Assembly (NCBI RefSeq): GCF_004137085.1
Contig: NZ_QYBC01000004.1
Coordinates: 124,001 to 188,000, forward strand
Direction of reading: 5' to 3'
Origin: Lichenibacterium ramalinae
GTDB taxonomy: Bacteria; Pseudomonadota; Alphaproteobacteria; Rhizobiales; Beijerinckiaceae
Length of the DNA: 64,000 bases
Part shown: piece by piece, positions 24,887 to 33,408 of the stretch
Layout: each line of letters opens with the position of its first letter
How positions within the stretch are numbered: the first letter of the stretch is position 1
The notes under the pieces: generated by a model
Told to the model about the DNA's origin: nothing
The model's input: the letters and a program-made list of their open reading frames with translations, nothing else
Database searches by the model: none
Program-made: the position numbers and the translations under genes

Positions 24887-26851
24887 ATGTCTTTGTCGGG
24901 TCTTCGATCGGTCGTGGCGGCGTGGACGCCCGATTCCGTGCTGATGCGGGCGCAACTCGGCGCCCTGCAGAAGCAGGTGCCGGTGCTGTTCCTGCTGCTC
25001 GGCACCAACGTGCTGGCCCTGGCCTTCACGCACTACGGCGTCTCGCCCGATGCCCTGACGCTCTACGTCCCGGGCGTGCTGCTCCCGGTCTGCGTGCAGC
25101 GCGGCGTCGCCTGGACGCGGTTCGACGTGCCGGCGATGTCGGACGACGTCATCCGGCGCCAGCTGCGCAGGAGCTTCTGCACCGTGGCGGTGCTGGGCGC
25201 GGCCTTCACGGCCTGGGCCCTGGCCCTCGCGCCCTACGGCGACGCCTATGCCCGCACCCACGTCGCCTTCTTCATGTCCATCACGGTGATCGGCTGCGTG
25301 TTCTGCCTCATGCACCTGCGGTCGGCGGCCCTTGTCCTCACCGTCATCGTGACGGTGCCGTTCCTGGCGGTGTTCCTCCGCTCGGGCAATACCGTGCTGG
25401 TGGCGATCGCGCTGAATTTCGCGCTCACCACGGTCATCATGGTGATCATCATGTACCGGCATTTCGGCGAGTTCAGCGCGCTGATCCGCTCGCGCCGCGC
25501 CCTGGCGAAGCTCAGCGACGAGAACAGCAGGATCGCCTTCCTGGATGCGCTGACGGGGCTGGCGAACCGGCGCAGCTTCTTCCGCGACCTCGCCACGCTG
25601 ATCGAGGCCGCGGCGTCGGACGGGCGCAGCTTCGCCCTCGGCATGATCGACCTCGACGGCTTCAAGCCCGTCAACGACGTCTACGGCCACGGCGCCGGCG
25701 ACCTCGTGCTCGTCGAGGTCGGGCGCCGCCTCGTCGAGGTGCTGGGGCCGGACGCCAAGCTGGCCCGGCTCGGCGGGGACGAGTTCGCCTTCATCCTGTC
25801 GGGCGAGCACGGTCCTGACGCCATGGCGGCCGCCGGCCGGTCCGTCTGCGACGCCATCGAGGCGCCGATCGCGCTGCCGGCCGGCCTCGCCCGGATCGCG
25901 GCGTCGGTGGGCTACGCGGTCTTCCCCGACATGGCCGGCACCCGGGAGCAGCTGATCGAGCGGGCCGATTACGCCCTCTACTATGCCAAGGAACACCGGC
26001 GTGGCCGGCCGGTGGTGTTCACGGCCGACCACGAGGACGCCATCAGGGCCCGCAGCATCCTGGAACAGGAACTGCGGCAGGCCGACCTCGAGGCGGAACT
26101 GACGCTCGAATACCAGCCCATCGTGGACGTGGCCGCGGGACGCGTGGTGGCCTTCGAGGCCCTGGCGCGCTGGACCAACCCGCGGCTCGGCCGGGTCCCC
26201 CCGGGCGTCTTCATCGTGGCGGCGGAGCGCATCGGCCTCATCGGCACCATCACGGCCATTCTGCTCGGCAAGGCGATCGCCGCCATGCGGGGCTGGCCCG
26301 ACGCCATCGGCCTGTCGTTCAACCTGTCCGCCCACGACATCGCGTCGCCGGCCGCCGTGGCCCGCCTCGCCGCGCTGATCGAGGCGGGCGGCGTCGCGCC
26401 CGAGCGCATCGCGCTCGAGATCACCGAGACGGCCCTCATGCACGACTTCGACGCCGCCCGGGATGCCCTGCTGGCCCTCAAGGCCATCGGGGCCCAGATC
26501 TCTCTCGACGATTTCGGCACCGGCTATTCCAGCCTGGGCTACGTCCGCCGCCTGCCCATCGACAAGATCAAGGTCGACCGCAGCTTCATGGCCGACCTGC
26601 TCGTCGACAAGGCTAGCCGCGACATCGTCAAGTCCATCGTCGACCTGTGCCGCAACCTCAACCTCGACTGCATCATCGAGGGCGTCGAGACGGCCGACCA
26701 CCTGTCGATCCTGCGCGGCCTCGGCTGCCGCAGCATGCAGGGCTACCATTTCAGCCCCCCGGTCCCGGCCTCCGAAGTGACGCGGCTCGCCGGCCCAGTC
26801 GACGCCGCGAGCGCGGAGGCAGTGGACGCGGAGGTCAGCCTGGTCGCCTGA
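24887..26851 (+). CDS. Membrane-bound GGDEF-EAL bifunctional cyclic-di-GMP protein
   Basis: A 654-residue protein. The N-terminal 210 residues or so carry about five or six hydrophobic helices (LFLLLGTNVLALAF, FMSITVIGCVFCLM, LVLTVIVTVPFLAVFL, LNFALTTVIMVIIMY). A short linker leads to a GGDEF domain with an intact GGDEF site (296-300), then an EAL domain with EAL at 424-426 and DDFGTGYSS further on. Both catalytic signatures are intact, so it could make and break cyclic di-GMP. I do not see the RxxD inhibitory site in the usual place before GGDEF. The ATG at 24887 is preferred over the GTG at 24812. It is a lone gene. Confidence 0.9.
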   Translation: MSLSGLRSVVAAWTPDSVLMRAQLGALQKQVPVLFLLLGTNVLALAFTHYGVSPDALTLYVPGVLLPVCVQRGVAWTRFDVPAMSDDVIRRQLRRSFCTVAVLGAAFTAWALALAPYGDAYARTHVAFFMSITVIGCVFCLMHLRSAALVLTVIVTVPFLAVFLRSGNTVLVAIALNFALTTVIMVIIMYRHFGEFSALIRSRRALAKLSDENSRIAFLDALTGLANRRSFFRDLATLIEAAASDGRSFALGMIDLDGFKPVNDVYGHGAGDLVLVEVGRRLVEVLGPDAKLARLGGDEFAFILSGEHGPDAMAAAGRSVCDAIEAPIALPAGLARIAASVGYAVFPDMAGTREQLIERADYALYYAKEHRRGRPVVFTADHEDAIRARSILEQELRQADLEAELTLEYQPIVDVAAGRVVAFEALARWTNPRLGRVPPGVFIVAAERIGLIGTITAILLGKAIAAMRGWPDAIGLSFNLSAHDIASPAAVARLAALIEAGGVAPERIALEITETALMHDFDAARDALLALKAIGAQISLDDFGTGYSSLGYVRRLPIDKIKVDRSFMADLLVDKASRDIVKSIVDLCRNLNLDCIIEGVETADHLSILRGLGCRSMQGYHFSPPVPASEVTRLAGPVDAASAEAVDAEVSLVA

Positions 26852-26985
26852 CGGGACCCGAACCCCGCCGCCCCGCCCACCCTGCGGCACCGTCGCGCGC
26901 GGTCCGCGCCGCGATCCCGTGAAACCCGCGCCCGCCGCCGTCGTAACATCGGGCAGGCGGCGATCGGGCCGCGGGAGGAACCGCC

Positions 26986-27480
26986 ATGGCTGTCCACAGA
27001 CGATCCGTCCTCGGGCTCGGCGCCCTGCTGGTCGGCGCGGCGGCGCGCCTGGGCTTCACCCGTGCCGCACGGGCGGCCGACGGCAGCTTTCCGGTGGCGA
27101 TGAGCGACGCCGAATGGCGGGCGCGCCTGTCCGGCCCCGCCTACGACGTGCTGCGGCACGAGGGCACGGAGCGGCCCTACGCGAGCCCGCTGAACCGGGA
27201 GCACCGGGCGGGGCGCTTCGCCTGCGCGGGCTGCGGCACGCCGCTGTTCTCCTCCGCCACCAAGTTCGACAGCCACACCGGCTGGCCCAGCTTCTGGCAG
27301 CCGCTCGACGGCGCCGTCGGCGAGAACCGCGACACCAGCTTCGGCATGGCGCGGACCGAGATCCATTGCGCGTCCTGCGGGGGCCACCTCGGCCACGTGT
27401 TCAACGACGGCCCCCGTCCCACCGGGCTGCGCTACTGCATGAACGGCGCCGCCCTGAGCTTCCGGGCCGGGGCGGCATGA
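26986..27480 (+). CDS. msrB: Exported peptide-methionine (R)-S-oxide reductase MsrB
   Basis: A 164-residue protein with an N-terminal export signal ([14 protein letters not shown], twin-arginine-like) and cleavage near ARA at about residue 31. The MsrB domain follows: zinc cysteines C80, C83, C128 and C131, the HTGWPSFW substrate loop, and catalytic C151 in GLRYCMNG. It reduces methionine-R-sulfoxide in proteins, here probably in the periplasm. No MsrA is nearby. The methyltransferase gene begins close behind; an alternative ATG for that gene would overlap the msrB stop. Confidence 0.93.
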   Translation: MAVHRRSVLGLGALLVGAAARLGFTRAARAADGSFPVAMSDAEWRARLSGPAYDVLRHEGTERPYASPLNREHRAGRFACAGCGTPLFSSATKFDSHTGWPSFWQPLDGAVGENRDTSFGMARTEIHCASCGGHLGHVFNDGPRPTGLRYCMNGAALSFRAGAA

Positions 27481-27530
27481 GGGAGGGCGGGCGCTTGCGG
27501 TCGACCGCGCCGCGGGGCAAACCTGCCGCC

Positions 27531-28223
27531 ATGCAATGCAACATCTGCGGCGGCACCGCCTTCACCGACATGCCCAAGCGCCCCGCCGTGCGCTGCACCG
27601 ACTGCGGCTCGCTGGAGCGCACCCGCGTGGCGGCGCTCCACATCGCCGAGGACCTGCGGCCCGCCTCGGGGAGCCACATCCTGCACTTCGCCCCCGAGCG
27701 GGGATTGAGCGTGCTGCTGCGGGAGATCGGCGGCCCCAACTACCGCGCCGTCGACATCGACCCGCCCCGCTACCCGGGCCTCGGCGTGGAGCGCTTCGAC
27801 CTCTGCGAGGACGTCTACGACCTGCCGCTGGACCGCTACGACCTCATCGTCCACAACCACGTCCTCGAGCACCTCGAGGGCAATTATTCCGCCATCCTGC
27901 TGCGGCTCGCCCGCTCGCTCAGCGACACCGGGACCATGCTGTTCAGCGTGCCGATCCTGCCCGGAGGCTTCACGGACGAACTCATGGTGGGCACGCTCGA
28001 CGACAAGCTGCAGCGCTTCGGGCCGTCGCTCCACGTGCGGCGCTTCGGGACCGAAACGCTGCAACGCACGCTCGGCATGCTGTTCCCGATCCCCGACAGC
28101 CACGACCTGCGCGACAGGTTCGACGAAGCCCTGCTGGCGAGGTGCAACATTCCGCCTCACCATTGGACCAATTTCACGGGTGCGACGGTTTTCCGCCTGC
28201 GCAAGCAGGACCTTCGCTGCTGA
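27531..28223 (+). CDS. Class I SAM-dependent methyltransferase with N-terminal zinc-ribbon-like cysteines
   Basis: A 230-residue protein. C3, C6, C22 and C25 form a CxxC...CxxC knuckle (CNIC, CTDC). A short Rossmann methyltransferase follows: HFAPERGLSVLL for the SAM-binding motif, AVDIDPP for motif II, and DLIVHNHVLEHL for the post-motif helix. The substrate is unknown, but similar proteins sit in sugar- or envelope-modification loci. The ATG at 27531 starts just before the cysteine knuckle; an ATG at 27477 overlapping the msrB stop would add 18 residues. It stands 64 bases before the acyl-CoA-dehydrogenase-like gene and may belong to the same locus. Confidence 0.8.
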   Translation: MQCNICGGTAFTDMPKRPAVRCTDCGSLERTRVAALHIAEDLRPASGSHILHFAPERGLSVLLREIGGPNYRAVDIDPPRYPGLGVERFDLCEDVYDLPLDRYDLIVHNHVLEHLEGNYSAILLRLARSLSDTGTMLFSVPILPGGFTDELMVGTLDDKLQRFGPSLHVRRFGTETLQRTLGMLFPIPDSHDLRDRFDEALLARCNIPPHHWTNFTGATVFRLRKQDLRC

Positions 28224-28287
28224 CGCGGGGCGGCGACGCCCGGAAGCGGCATGTCCGCGGCGGAGGGACGGATGGGCTTCGCCTGGC

Positions 28288-29418
28288 ATGACGCATCACA
28301 GGGGTCTCACGGCGGACGATAGCGTCGCCACGGCGGCGGCCGTCGCCGAAACGCTCTTCGCCGACGCGGCCGAGCGCGACGTCGCCGCCGCCTTTCCCGC
28401 CGCGGCCCTGCGCCTTCTGCACGAGTCCGAGCTGATGATGGCGCCGTTCCCGGTGCGGCTCGGCGGCACCGGGCTGGTCGAGCCCGCCGCCGTCGACGCG
28501 CTCGTGTCGGTGCTCCGGCTGGTCGGCGGGGGGGACCTGTCGGTCGGCCGCCTCTACGAGGGCCACGTCAACGCCGTCGCGCTCGTGGGCCGCTACGGCA
28601 GCGCCGCCCAGCTTGAGCGCCTCGCCGAGGACGTGCGGGCCGGCGGCATGTCGGGCGTCTGGAACGCCGAAGGCGCCGAGCCCGCCGGGCTCGTGCCGGA
28701 GGATGCGGGTTGGCGCCTGGCCGGCCGCAAGATCCTGGCGTCCGGCGTCGGCTCGGTTTCCCGCCCGCTCGTGCCGGTGGCGCGGGACGGCGTGACGCTG
28801 ATGACGCTGCCGCGCCTGGCCCCGGGCGAGCGCGCCGACCTGTCGCGCTGGACCGCGCAGGGCATGCGCTCCACGGCGACCGGCACGGTGGACCTCGCCG
28901 GCCTGCCGATCGGCCCCGACGATATCGTCGGGCGCGACGACGACTACCGGAGGCAGCCGACCTTCTTCGGGGGCGCGTGGCGGTTCTGCGCCGTGCAGCT
29001 CGGCGCCATCGACCGCCTGCTCGACCTTTACCGCGCCGACCTCGTGCGCCTCGGCCGCGGGGCGGACCCCTACCAGCGCCAGCGGGTCGCGGCCTGCGCC
29101 ACCGCCGCCGAGACGGCGGCGCTGTGGGTGGGGCGGGCGGCCGGCATGGTCGCCGCCGAAGCGCGCCCCGTGGCCGAGATCCTGGCCTATGTCGGCCTGA
29201 CCCGCGGCGTCGTCGAGCGGGCCGGCCTCGACACGATGGAGGCTGTGCACCGCGGACTCGGCCTCGGCGCCCACCTGCGGCCCCATCCCGTCGAGCGGGT
29301 CTGCCGCGACCTCGCCACCTACCTGCGGCAGCCGGCGCCGGACGGCGCCATGGCGGATGCGGCCGCGACCGTCCTGGCCAGCCCAGAGCCGGCCCGGACG
29401 CTGTGGAGGCCGGCATGA
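28288..29418 (+). CDS. Acyl-CoA dehydrogenase-like protein of a glycan/lipid-modification locus
   Basis: A 376-residue protein with acyl-CoA dehydrogenase-like architecture: an N-terminal helical part, a beta middle (about residues 120-215, GVWNAEG, LAGRKILASGVGSV, with the flavin region TGTVDLAGLPIG) and a C-terminal four-helix part. It diverges from standard fatty-acid oxidation enzymes and is on the short side. I recall such divergent members next to PIG-L deacetylases and NodS-like methyltransferases in Proteobacteria, as here. The ATG at 28288 is used. Its stop overlaps the PIG-L start by 4 bases, so the three following enzymes are probably made together. The natural substrate is unknown. 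Confidence 0.75.
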   Translation: MTHHRGLTADDSVATAAAVAETLFADAAERDVAAAFPAAALRLLHESELMMAPFPVRLGGTGLVEPAAVDALVSVLRLVGGGDLSVGRLYEGHVNAVALVGRYGSAAQLERLAEDVRAGGMSGVWNAEGAEPAGLVPEDAGWRLAGRKILASGVGSVSRPLVPVARDGVTLMTLPRLAPGERADLSRWTAQGMRSTATGTVDLAGLPIGPDDIVGRDDDYRRQPTFFGGAWRFCAVQLGAIDRLLDLYRADLVRLGRGADPYQRQRVAACATAAETAALWVGRAAGMVAAEARPVAEILAYVGLTRGVVERAGLDTMEAVHRGLGLGAHLRPHPVERVCRDLATYLRQPAPDGAMADAAATVLASPEPARTLWRPA

Positions 29419-30152
29419 GGGTCGGGGACTTCATGGCGGCCCTGGCGACCTTCCCGGACGGCGGGCTCGACGATCTCGTGGGACGCGAGCCCTTCCTGGT
29501 GTTGTCGCCCCATCCCGACGACGAGACCCTGGGCTGCGGCGGCCTGCTGATCGCCGCCGAGCGGGCCGGCGTGAAGGGTCACGTGCTCATCCTGACCGAC
29601 GGCGCCGCCTCCCACCCCGGTTCGGCGAGCTTCCCGCCGCCGCGCCTCACGGCCCTGCGCCGCGACGAGGCCCGGCGCGCCCTCGGCCACCTCGGCCTGC
29701 CGGAGGCACGCCTGGCCTTCCTCGACCTCCCCGATGCCGCGACGCCGAGAGCCGGGACGGCTTTCGAGGACGCCGTCGACGCCATTGCGCGGCAGGCCAC
29801 GGCGGTCGGAGCCCGCACGCTCTTCGTCACCTGGGGCCACGACCCGCATTGCGACCACGAGACTGCTGCCGCCATGGCGCGGGCGGCGGCGGACCGGCTC
29901 GGGCTCCGGCTCTTCGCCTACCCCGTGTGGGGCCTGCACCTGCCTGCCGGAACCGAGATCGACGCGCCGCCACCGCGCGGCTTCCGCCTCGACATCGCGG
30001 CGGACCGGGCCACTAAGCGTCGGGCGCTCGACTGCTACGCGTCGCAGATGACCCGGCTCATCGACGACGATCCCGACGCCTTCTGCTTCACCGAGGCCCA
30101 GCTCGCGCCGTTCCTGGGCGACGTCGAGGTCTTCATCGCGGTGACGCCATGA
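29415..30152 (+). CDS. PIG-L family (LmbE-like) deacetylase
   Basis: A 245-residue zinc hydrolase of the LmbE/PIG-L family, which removes acetyl groups from GlcNAc-containing molecules. The metal motif SPHPDDETLGCGG is at about residues 31-43, and the third ligand lies in the HCDHET segment near residue 140. The ATG at 29415 overlaps the stop of the acyl-CoA-dehydrogenase-like gene, and its own stop overlaps the next methyltransferase start by 4 bases. The deacetylase-methyltransferase coupling recalls fused PIG-L/methyltransferase proteins found in databases, and suggests de-acetylation followed by N-methylation of an amino sugar. Confidence 0.9.
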   Translation: MRVGDFMAALATFPDGGLDDLVGREPFLVLSPHPDDETLGCGGLLIAAERAGVKGHVLILTDGAASHPGSASFPPPRLTALRRDEARRALGHLGLPEARLAFLDLPDAATPRAGTAFEDAVDAIARQATAVGARTLFVTWGHDPHCDHETAAAMARAAADRLGLRLFAYPVWGLHLPAGTEIDAPPPRGFRLDIAADRATKRRALDCYASQMTRLIDDDPDAFCFTEAQLAPFLGDVEVFIAVTP

Positions 30153-30736
30153 CGACGCGCCGGCCGACTCTCGACGGGGCCTATTTCGAGGACCTCTACA
30201 GCCGCTCGCCCGACCCCTGGGGGTTCCGGACCAGCCCCTACGAGCGGGACAAATATGCCGCCACCCTGGCGATCCTGCCGCGCCCGCGCTACGGGGCGGC
30301 GCTGGAAGTGGGCTGCTCCATCGGGGTCTTCACCCGCCTGCTGGCGGCGCGCTGCGACCGGCTGCTCGCCCTCGACGCGTCGCCGAGCGCGCTGGCCCAG
30401 GCCCGCCGGGCCAATGCCGACCTCGCCCACGTCGAACTCGCCGAGGCCGTGCTGCCCGGCGGCTTCCCCGACGGCCGCTACGACCTCATCGTGCTGTCGG
30501 AAGTGCTGTATTATTTCGCCGAGGACGACCTGCGCGCGGTGGCGGCCCAGTGCCGGGCGGCGCTCGCGCCGGGGGGCCAGATGGTGCTGTGCCACTGGCT
30601 CGGCGAGACCGACTATCCGCTGCCGGGCGACGCCGCGGCCGACATCTTCATCGCGGCATCGGCACCGCAATGGCGCCAGGCCGCGTCTCGGCGAGAGCCT
30701 GAATATCGATTGGACCTGTTGACCGCCGCGACCTGA
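30149..30736 (+). CDS. NodS-like SAM-dependent methyltransferase
   Basis: A 195-residue methyltransferase of the NodS type. It begins with YFEDLYSRSPDPWGFRTSPYERDKY, the signature N-terminus of this family, then SAM motif I (ALEVGCSIGVFT), motif II (LLALDAS) and DLIVLSEVLYYF. NodS N-methylates the deacetylated sugar of lipochito-oligosaccharides in rhizobia. The relatives next to PIG-L enzymes have unknown substrates. It is translationally coupled to the PIG-L gene. Its last 89 bases overlap the end of the opposing glycosyltransferase gene; the C-terminal REPEYRLDLL still looks family-like, so I consider the overlap real. Confidence 0.88.
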   Translation: MTTRRPTLDGAYFEDLYSRSPDPWGFRTSPYERDKYAATLAILPRPRYGAALEVGCSIGVFTRLLAARCDRLLALDASPSALAQARRANADLAHVELAEAVLPGGFPDGRYDLIVLSEVLYYFAEDDLRAVAAQCRAALAPGGQMVLCHWLGETDYPLPGDAAADIFIAASAPQWRQAASRREPEYRLDLLTAAT

Positions 30737-31835
30737 GCCCATCCAGCCGGGCGAGCAGCCGCTCGACGGCGTCGATCTCGCGCGGCAGGTCGGAGGGGCG
30801 CAGCGGCGTGCCGAGCGCCAGCGCCGTGCCCTCCGCCTCGACCCGCCGCCACAGGCGGGAGAAGGGCAGGTCGGAGGCGGCGAGGGCGGCGGCGGCGTCG
30901 CGCGACAGGCCCAGCCGGCGCCGCCAGCCGAGATCGTCGCCGAGTCGACCCGCGGCATGCAGGCGCCGCAACAGGCCCCGCGCCCGGGCGCGCCGGAACA
31001 GGCGGTCGGCAGGCTCGAGGTCGCCGTCGCAGGGAGCATCGAGATCCTCGTGGCGGGCCCGCATCGTGTCGCCGGCGCCGCCGGGTGCCCGGCTGTCGAA
31101 ACGGCAGGACGTCGTGACGACGGCCTCGAGGCTGTGGCGGATGTGCCGTCCCGCATCCTCCAAGGCTTCGGCCAGTGCGCTGTCCTCGCCGAGCGGCCGC
31201 ATCGGCAGGCCGCCGATGGCCCGATAGGCCGACAGCCGAACCGCCAGGGCGGCGCCGGAATGGACGCGGTGGTTCGGCCAGGGGTCGTGGCGCCGGGGAT
31301 CCAGCAGCGCATAGAGTTCGGCGACGCGCGCGAGGTAGCGGTCCTCGAGGCGGCCCCGCCGTAGGAACCCGGCGCCGAGGGCCAGGTACTCGCCAGCATG
31401 CGCTTCGATATAGCCCGCCACCGCATCGACACCGGGGACGAAGGCCGCGAGCGTCGCCGCCATGAAGGTGGGCTGGGCGTGGCTGTCGGCATCCGTCGTG
31501 ACGATGATGCCGTCCTGGGCATCCTCGGCCGCGAGGAGGTCGGCGGCACGGTCCATGGCGGCGCGCCGGGCGCCTCCGGCATGGGCCTCGGCCGGCGGAA
31601 GCTGGCAGTCGACGATATGGAGCGGGAAAGGGGCGACGTCGGCGAAGGCCCGTGCCACCGCGACGGTCGCGTCTCGGCAGTTGTTGGCCAGCACCAGGAC
31701 CGAGAAGCTCCCCGCCGGGAGCGGTGCTCCGGCCGCGTCGCGCTGCATGGCCAGCGCCGCCAGGGCGGCGCCGATCCGCTCCTCCTCGTCATGGGCCGGT
31801 ATGGCCACGATGGCCGGGATCGGGAAACTCGTCAC
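30648..31835 (-). CDS. Family 2 glycosyltransferase
   Basis: A 395-residue protein with a GT-A nucleotide-sugar fold: IVAIPAHDEEERIGAAL at the N-terminus, VLVLANNCRD, the DxD metal motif in TTDADS, and GEDSALAEAL as the later acceptor-site motif. It starts at a GTG (31835) with no better ATG. It has no membrane helix, so it is probably cytoplasmic or peripheral. It faces the NodS-like methyltransferase and the two coding sequences overlap tail to tail by 89 bases. Together with the deacetylase and methyltransferase it completes a set able to build and decorate an amino-sugar glycan. Confidence 0.88.
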   Translation of the reverse strand: MTSFPIPAIVAIPAHDEEERIGAALAALAMQRDAAGAPLPAGSFSVLVLANNCRDATVAVARAFADVAPFPLHIVDCQLPPAEAHAGGARRAAMDRAADLLAAEDAQDGIIVTTDADSHAQPTFMAATLAAFVPGVDAVAGYIEAHAGEYLALGAGFLRRGRLEDRYLARVAELYALLDPRRHDPWPNHRVHSGAALAVRLSAYRAIGGLPMRPLGEDSALAEALEDAGRHIRHSLEAVVTTSCRFDSRAPGGAGDTMRARHEDLDAPCDGDLEPADRLFRRARARGLLRRLHAAGRLGDDLGWRRRLGLSRDAAAALAASDLPFSRLWRRVEAEGTALALGTPLRPSDLPREIDAVERLLARLDGLRSRRSTGPIDIQALAETRPGAIAVPMPR

Positions 31836-31897
31836 GCGCAAGCCGCTGTCCTTCTCAACCTCACCATCGCTGCCCCGGTGGGTCGTCTCGACCCGGC

Positions 31898-31919
31898 GGG
31901 CCGGCGGAGCCGCCGGCCC
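31898..31919 (-). other. Strong hairpin in the glycosyltransferase leader
   Basis: GGGCCGGCG and CGCCGGCCC form a perfect 9-base stem with a GAGC loop about 60 bases upstream of the glycosyltransferase start. It may act as a second terminator for the gene upstream on the minus strand, or as a leader structure. Confidence 0.35.
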
Positions 31920-31981
31920 TCCTTCGCGTCGCGCGGACCGTGGGTGCGCGATCGAAGCGCAACTCCGACCGCGATCCGACA

Positions 31982-32011
31982 GGCTCAGGCCCTCGCCCGA
32001 GGGCCTGAGCC
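31982..32011 (-). terminator. Strong hairpin after the FMN-binding stress protein gene
   Basis: A 14-base perfect inverted repeat (GGCTCAGGCCCTCG and its complement) separated by only 2 bases lies 6 bases past the stop of the gene at 32018. In RNA it would fold as a 12- or 13-base stem. No T-run follows. It is the best terminator candidate for that gene. Confidence 0.6.
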
Positions 32012-32017
32012 GTCGCC

Positions 32018-32518
32018 TTACCGCAGTGAGACGCGCTCGTGCTCGCCGACGTTGCCGGGCTTGTGGCCGGTCAGGGCGGCCTTCGCATAAGCGTAGAGCA
32101 CCACCATCTTGCGGCTCGGCGCGTCCCAATATTCGGCGTCCTCGACGTCGACCGAGATCAGGGCGATGTCGGGGTCGTCGACGCCCTTGGGGAACCAAGC
32201 CTTGGCGCTGTCCGTCCAGTGGTCACGGATGGCGGTCTTGTCCGTGGTGAGCTTGCCCCGGCCGCGCATCGCCACGTACTTCTGGGCCTTGGGGTCCGAG
32301 AAGGTGACGATCGTCTCGGGATCGGTCTCGAGGTCGTGGACCTTGCCGGAGCGCACGTCGGTCAGGAAGTGGAGCGTGCCCTTGAACTCGGCATCGCTCA
32401 CCGCCATCGGGCGGCTGTGGAACTTGCCGTCCGTGCCGCGGGTCGACAGCATGGCGATGCCGAGCTCCTTGACCATGTCGACGACCTTGGTGCGGGCCGC
32501 CTCTTCGTGCTGATCCAT
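32018..32518 (-). CDS. Pyridoxamine 5'-phosphate oxidase-family (general stress) FMN-binding protein
   Basis: A 166-residue split-barrel protein of the general stress protein 26 group: MLSTRGTDGKFHSRPM, LHFLTDVRSGKVHDLETDP, VTFSDPKAQKYVAMRG and the C-terminal AEYWDAPSRKMVVLYAYAKAALTG. These proteins bind FMN, FAD or F420-like cofactors and are linked to stress responses; their catalytic role is uncertain. The ATG at 32518 is chosen over one 12 codons upstream because it starts the standard family N-terminus. It stands between the glycosyltransferase and DUF1178 genes with gaps on both sides, so it is likely transcribed alone. Confidence 0.9.
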   Translation of the reverse strand: MDQHEEAARTKVVDMVKELGIAMLSTRGTDGKFHSRPMAVSDAEFKGTLHFLTDVRSGKVHDLETDPETIVTFSDPKAQKYVAMRGRGKLTTDKTAIRDHWTDSAKAWFPKGVDDPDIALISVDVEDAEYWDAPSRKMVVLYAYAKAALTGHKPGNVGEHERVSLR

Positions 32519-32619
32519 GCCGCTCTCTCCTTCGTCGCTGCATCCGACCCGCAATGCCGGCGGCGGGGAGGCGGTTCCAAGGCAGGGGTGCGACTCGTGC
32601 GCCGGCGAAGGGGCCGGCG

Positions 32620-33099
32620 TCAGTTCCGGTCGTCCGGCAGGGCCGGGATCGGCAGCACGCCGATGCCGTCATCGACCAGCGCGCGGACCTGGGCGTCGGT
32701 GGCGGTGCCGTAGATGGCGCGCTGCGGCGCTTCGCCCTCGTGGATGGCACGGGCCTGCTCGGGGAAGGCCGGCCCCACGTCCACGGCGTCGCGCTTCAGC
32801 TTCGCGTGCATCTCGCGCAGGGCCGCCCGGAGGCGCTGGAAGCCCTCGTCCGCCACGGCTGGGGCGGGCGCGGCGACGTCGGCGGCCGGCGCGGCGGGCT
32901 CGGGCGCCGCCGGCGCATCGACACGCTTCTGGCTCGAGCGCCGCACGGCCGGCGCCATCACGGCCTTGCGGACCATGGGATCGCCGCAGGACGGGCAGGA
33001 CACCTGGCCGGCGTCGCGCTGCAGGTCGAAGGTCGCGCTGTCGCGGAACCACGCCTCGAACGGGTGGTCGCTCGGGCACAGGAGCGCGTAACGGATCAT
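32620..33099 (-). CDS. DUF1178 family protein
   Basis: A 159-residue protein. It begins MIRYALLCPSDHPFEAWFRD and has a CPSCG zinc-knuckle-like motif (CxxC near residue 36), then an Ala/Pro-rich linker and a conserved C-terminal half (AIYGTATDAQVRALVDDGIGVLPIPALP). Function is unknown. In Alphaproteobacteria it is usually the last gene of a comF-grxC-(nitrilase)-DUF1178 series. Here the nitrilase-type gene is missing and grxC is directly upstream with a gap of 7 bases. Confidence 0.9.
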   Translation of the reverse strand: MIRYALLCPSDHPFEAWFRDSATFDLQRDAGQVSCPSCGDPMVRKAVMAPAVRRSSQKRVDAPAAPEPAAPAADVAAPAPAVADEGFQRLRAALREMHAKLKRDAVDVGPAFPEQARAIHEGEAPQRAIYGTATDAQVRALVDDGIGVLPIPALPDDRN

Positions 33100-33106
33100 C
33101 GCGCGG

Positions 33107-33364
33107 TCAGGCGGCCAGCAGCCGGTCGAGGGTGCCGGCGTCCTCGAGCGCGAACAGGTCGTCGCAACCCCCGACATGGGTCTCGCCGATGAAGATCTGC
33201 GGCACGCTGGTGCGCCCCCCGGCCCGCGCCGTCATGGCGGAGCGGCCGGCGTGGTCGCCCGACACGTCGATCTCGTCGAAGCTCACGTTCTTGCGGCGCA
33301 GCAGGCCCTTGGCCTCGGTGCAGTAGGGGCAGAAACGCGTGGTGTAGATGGTGACGGGAGTCAT
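33107..33364 (-). CDS. grxC: Glutaredoxin 3 (dithiol)
   Basis: An 85-residue dithiol glutaredoxin with the active site C12-P-Y-C15, then the glutathione-binding TSVPQIFIG (cis-proline) and GGCDDL. It reduces disulfides and glutathionylated proteins using glutathione, whose synthesis starts with the gshA in this same window. The ATG at 33364 gives the exact family length. It is between comF-type and DUF1178 genes, forming an operon in the usual alphaproteobacterial order. Confidence 0.95.
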   Translation of the reverse strand: MTPVTIYTTRFCPYCTEAKGLLRRKNVSFDEIDVSGDHAGRSAMTARAGGRTSVPQIFIGETHVGGCDDLFALEDAGTLDRLLAA

Positions 33365-33408
33365 CGTCCGCGGCCTCGGGCATGGGGGTTCTTCCCCATA
33401 TGGACCCG

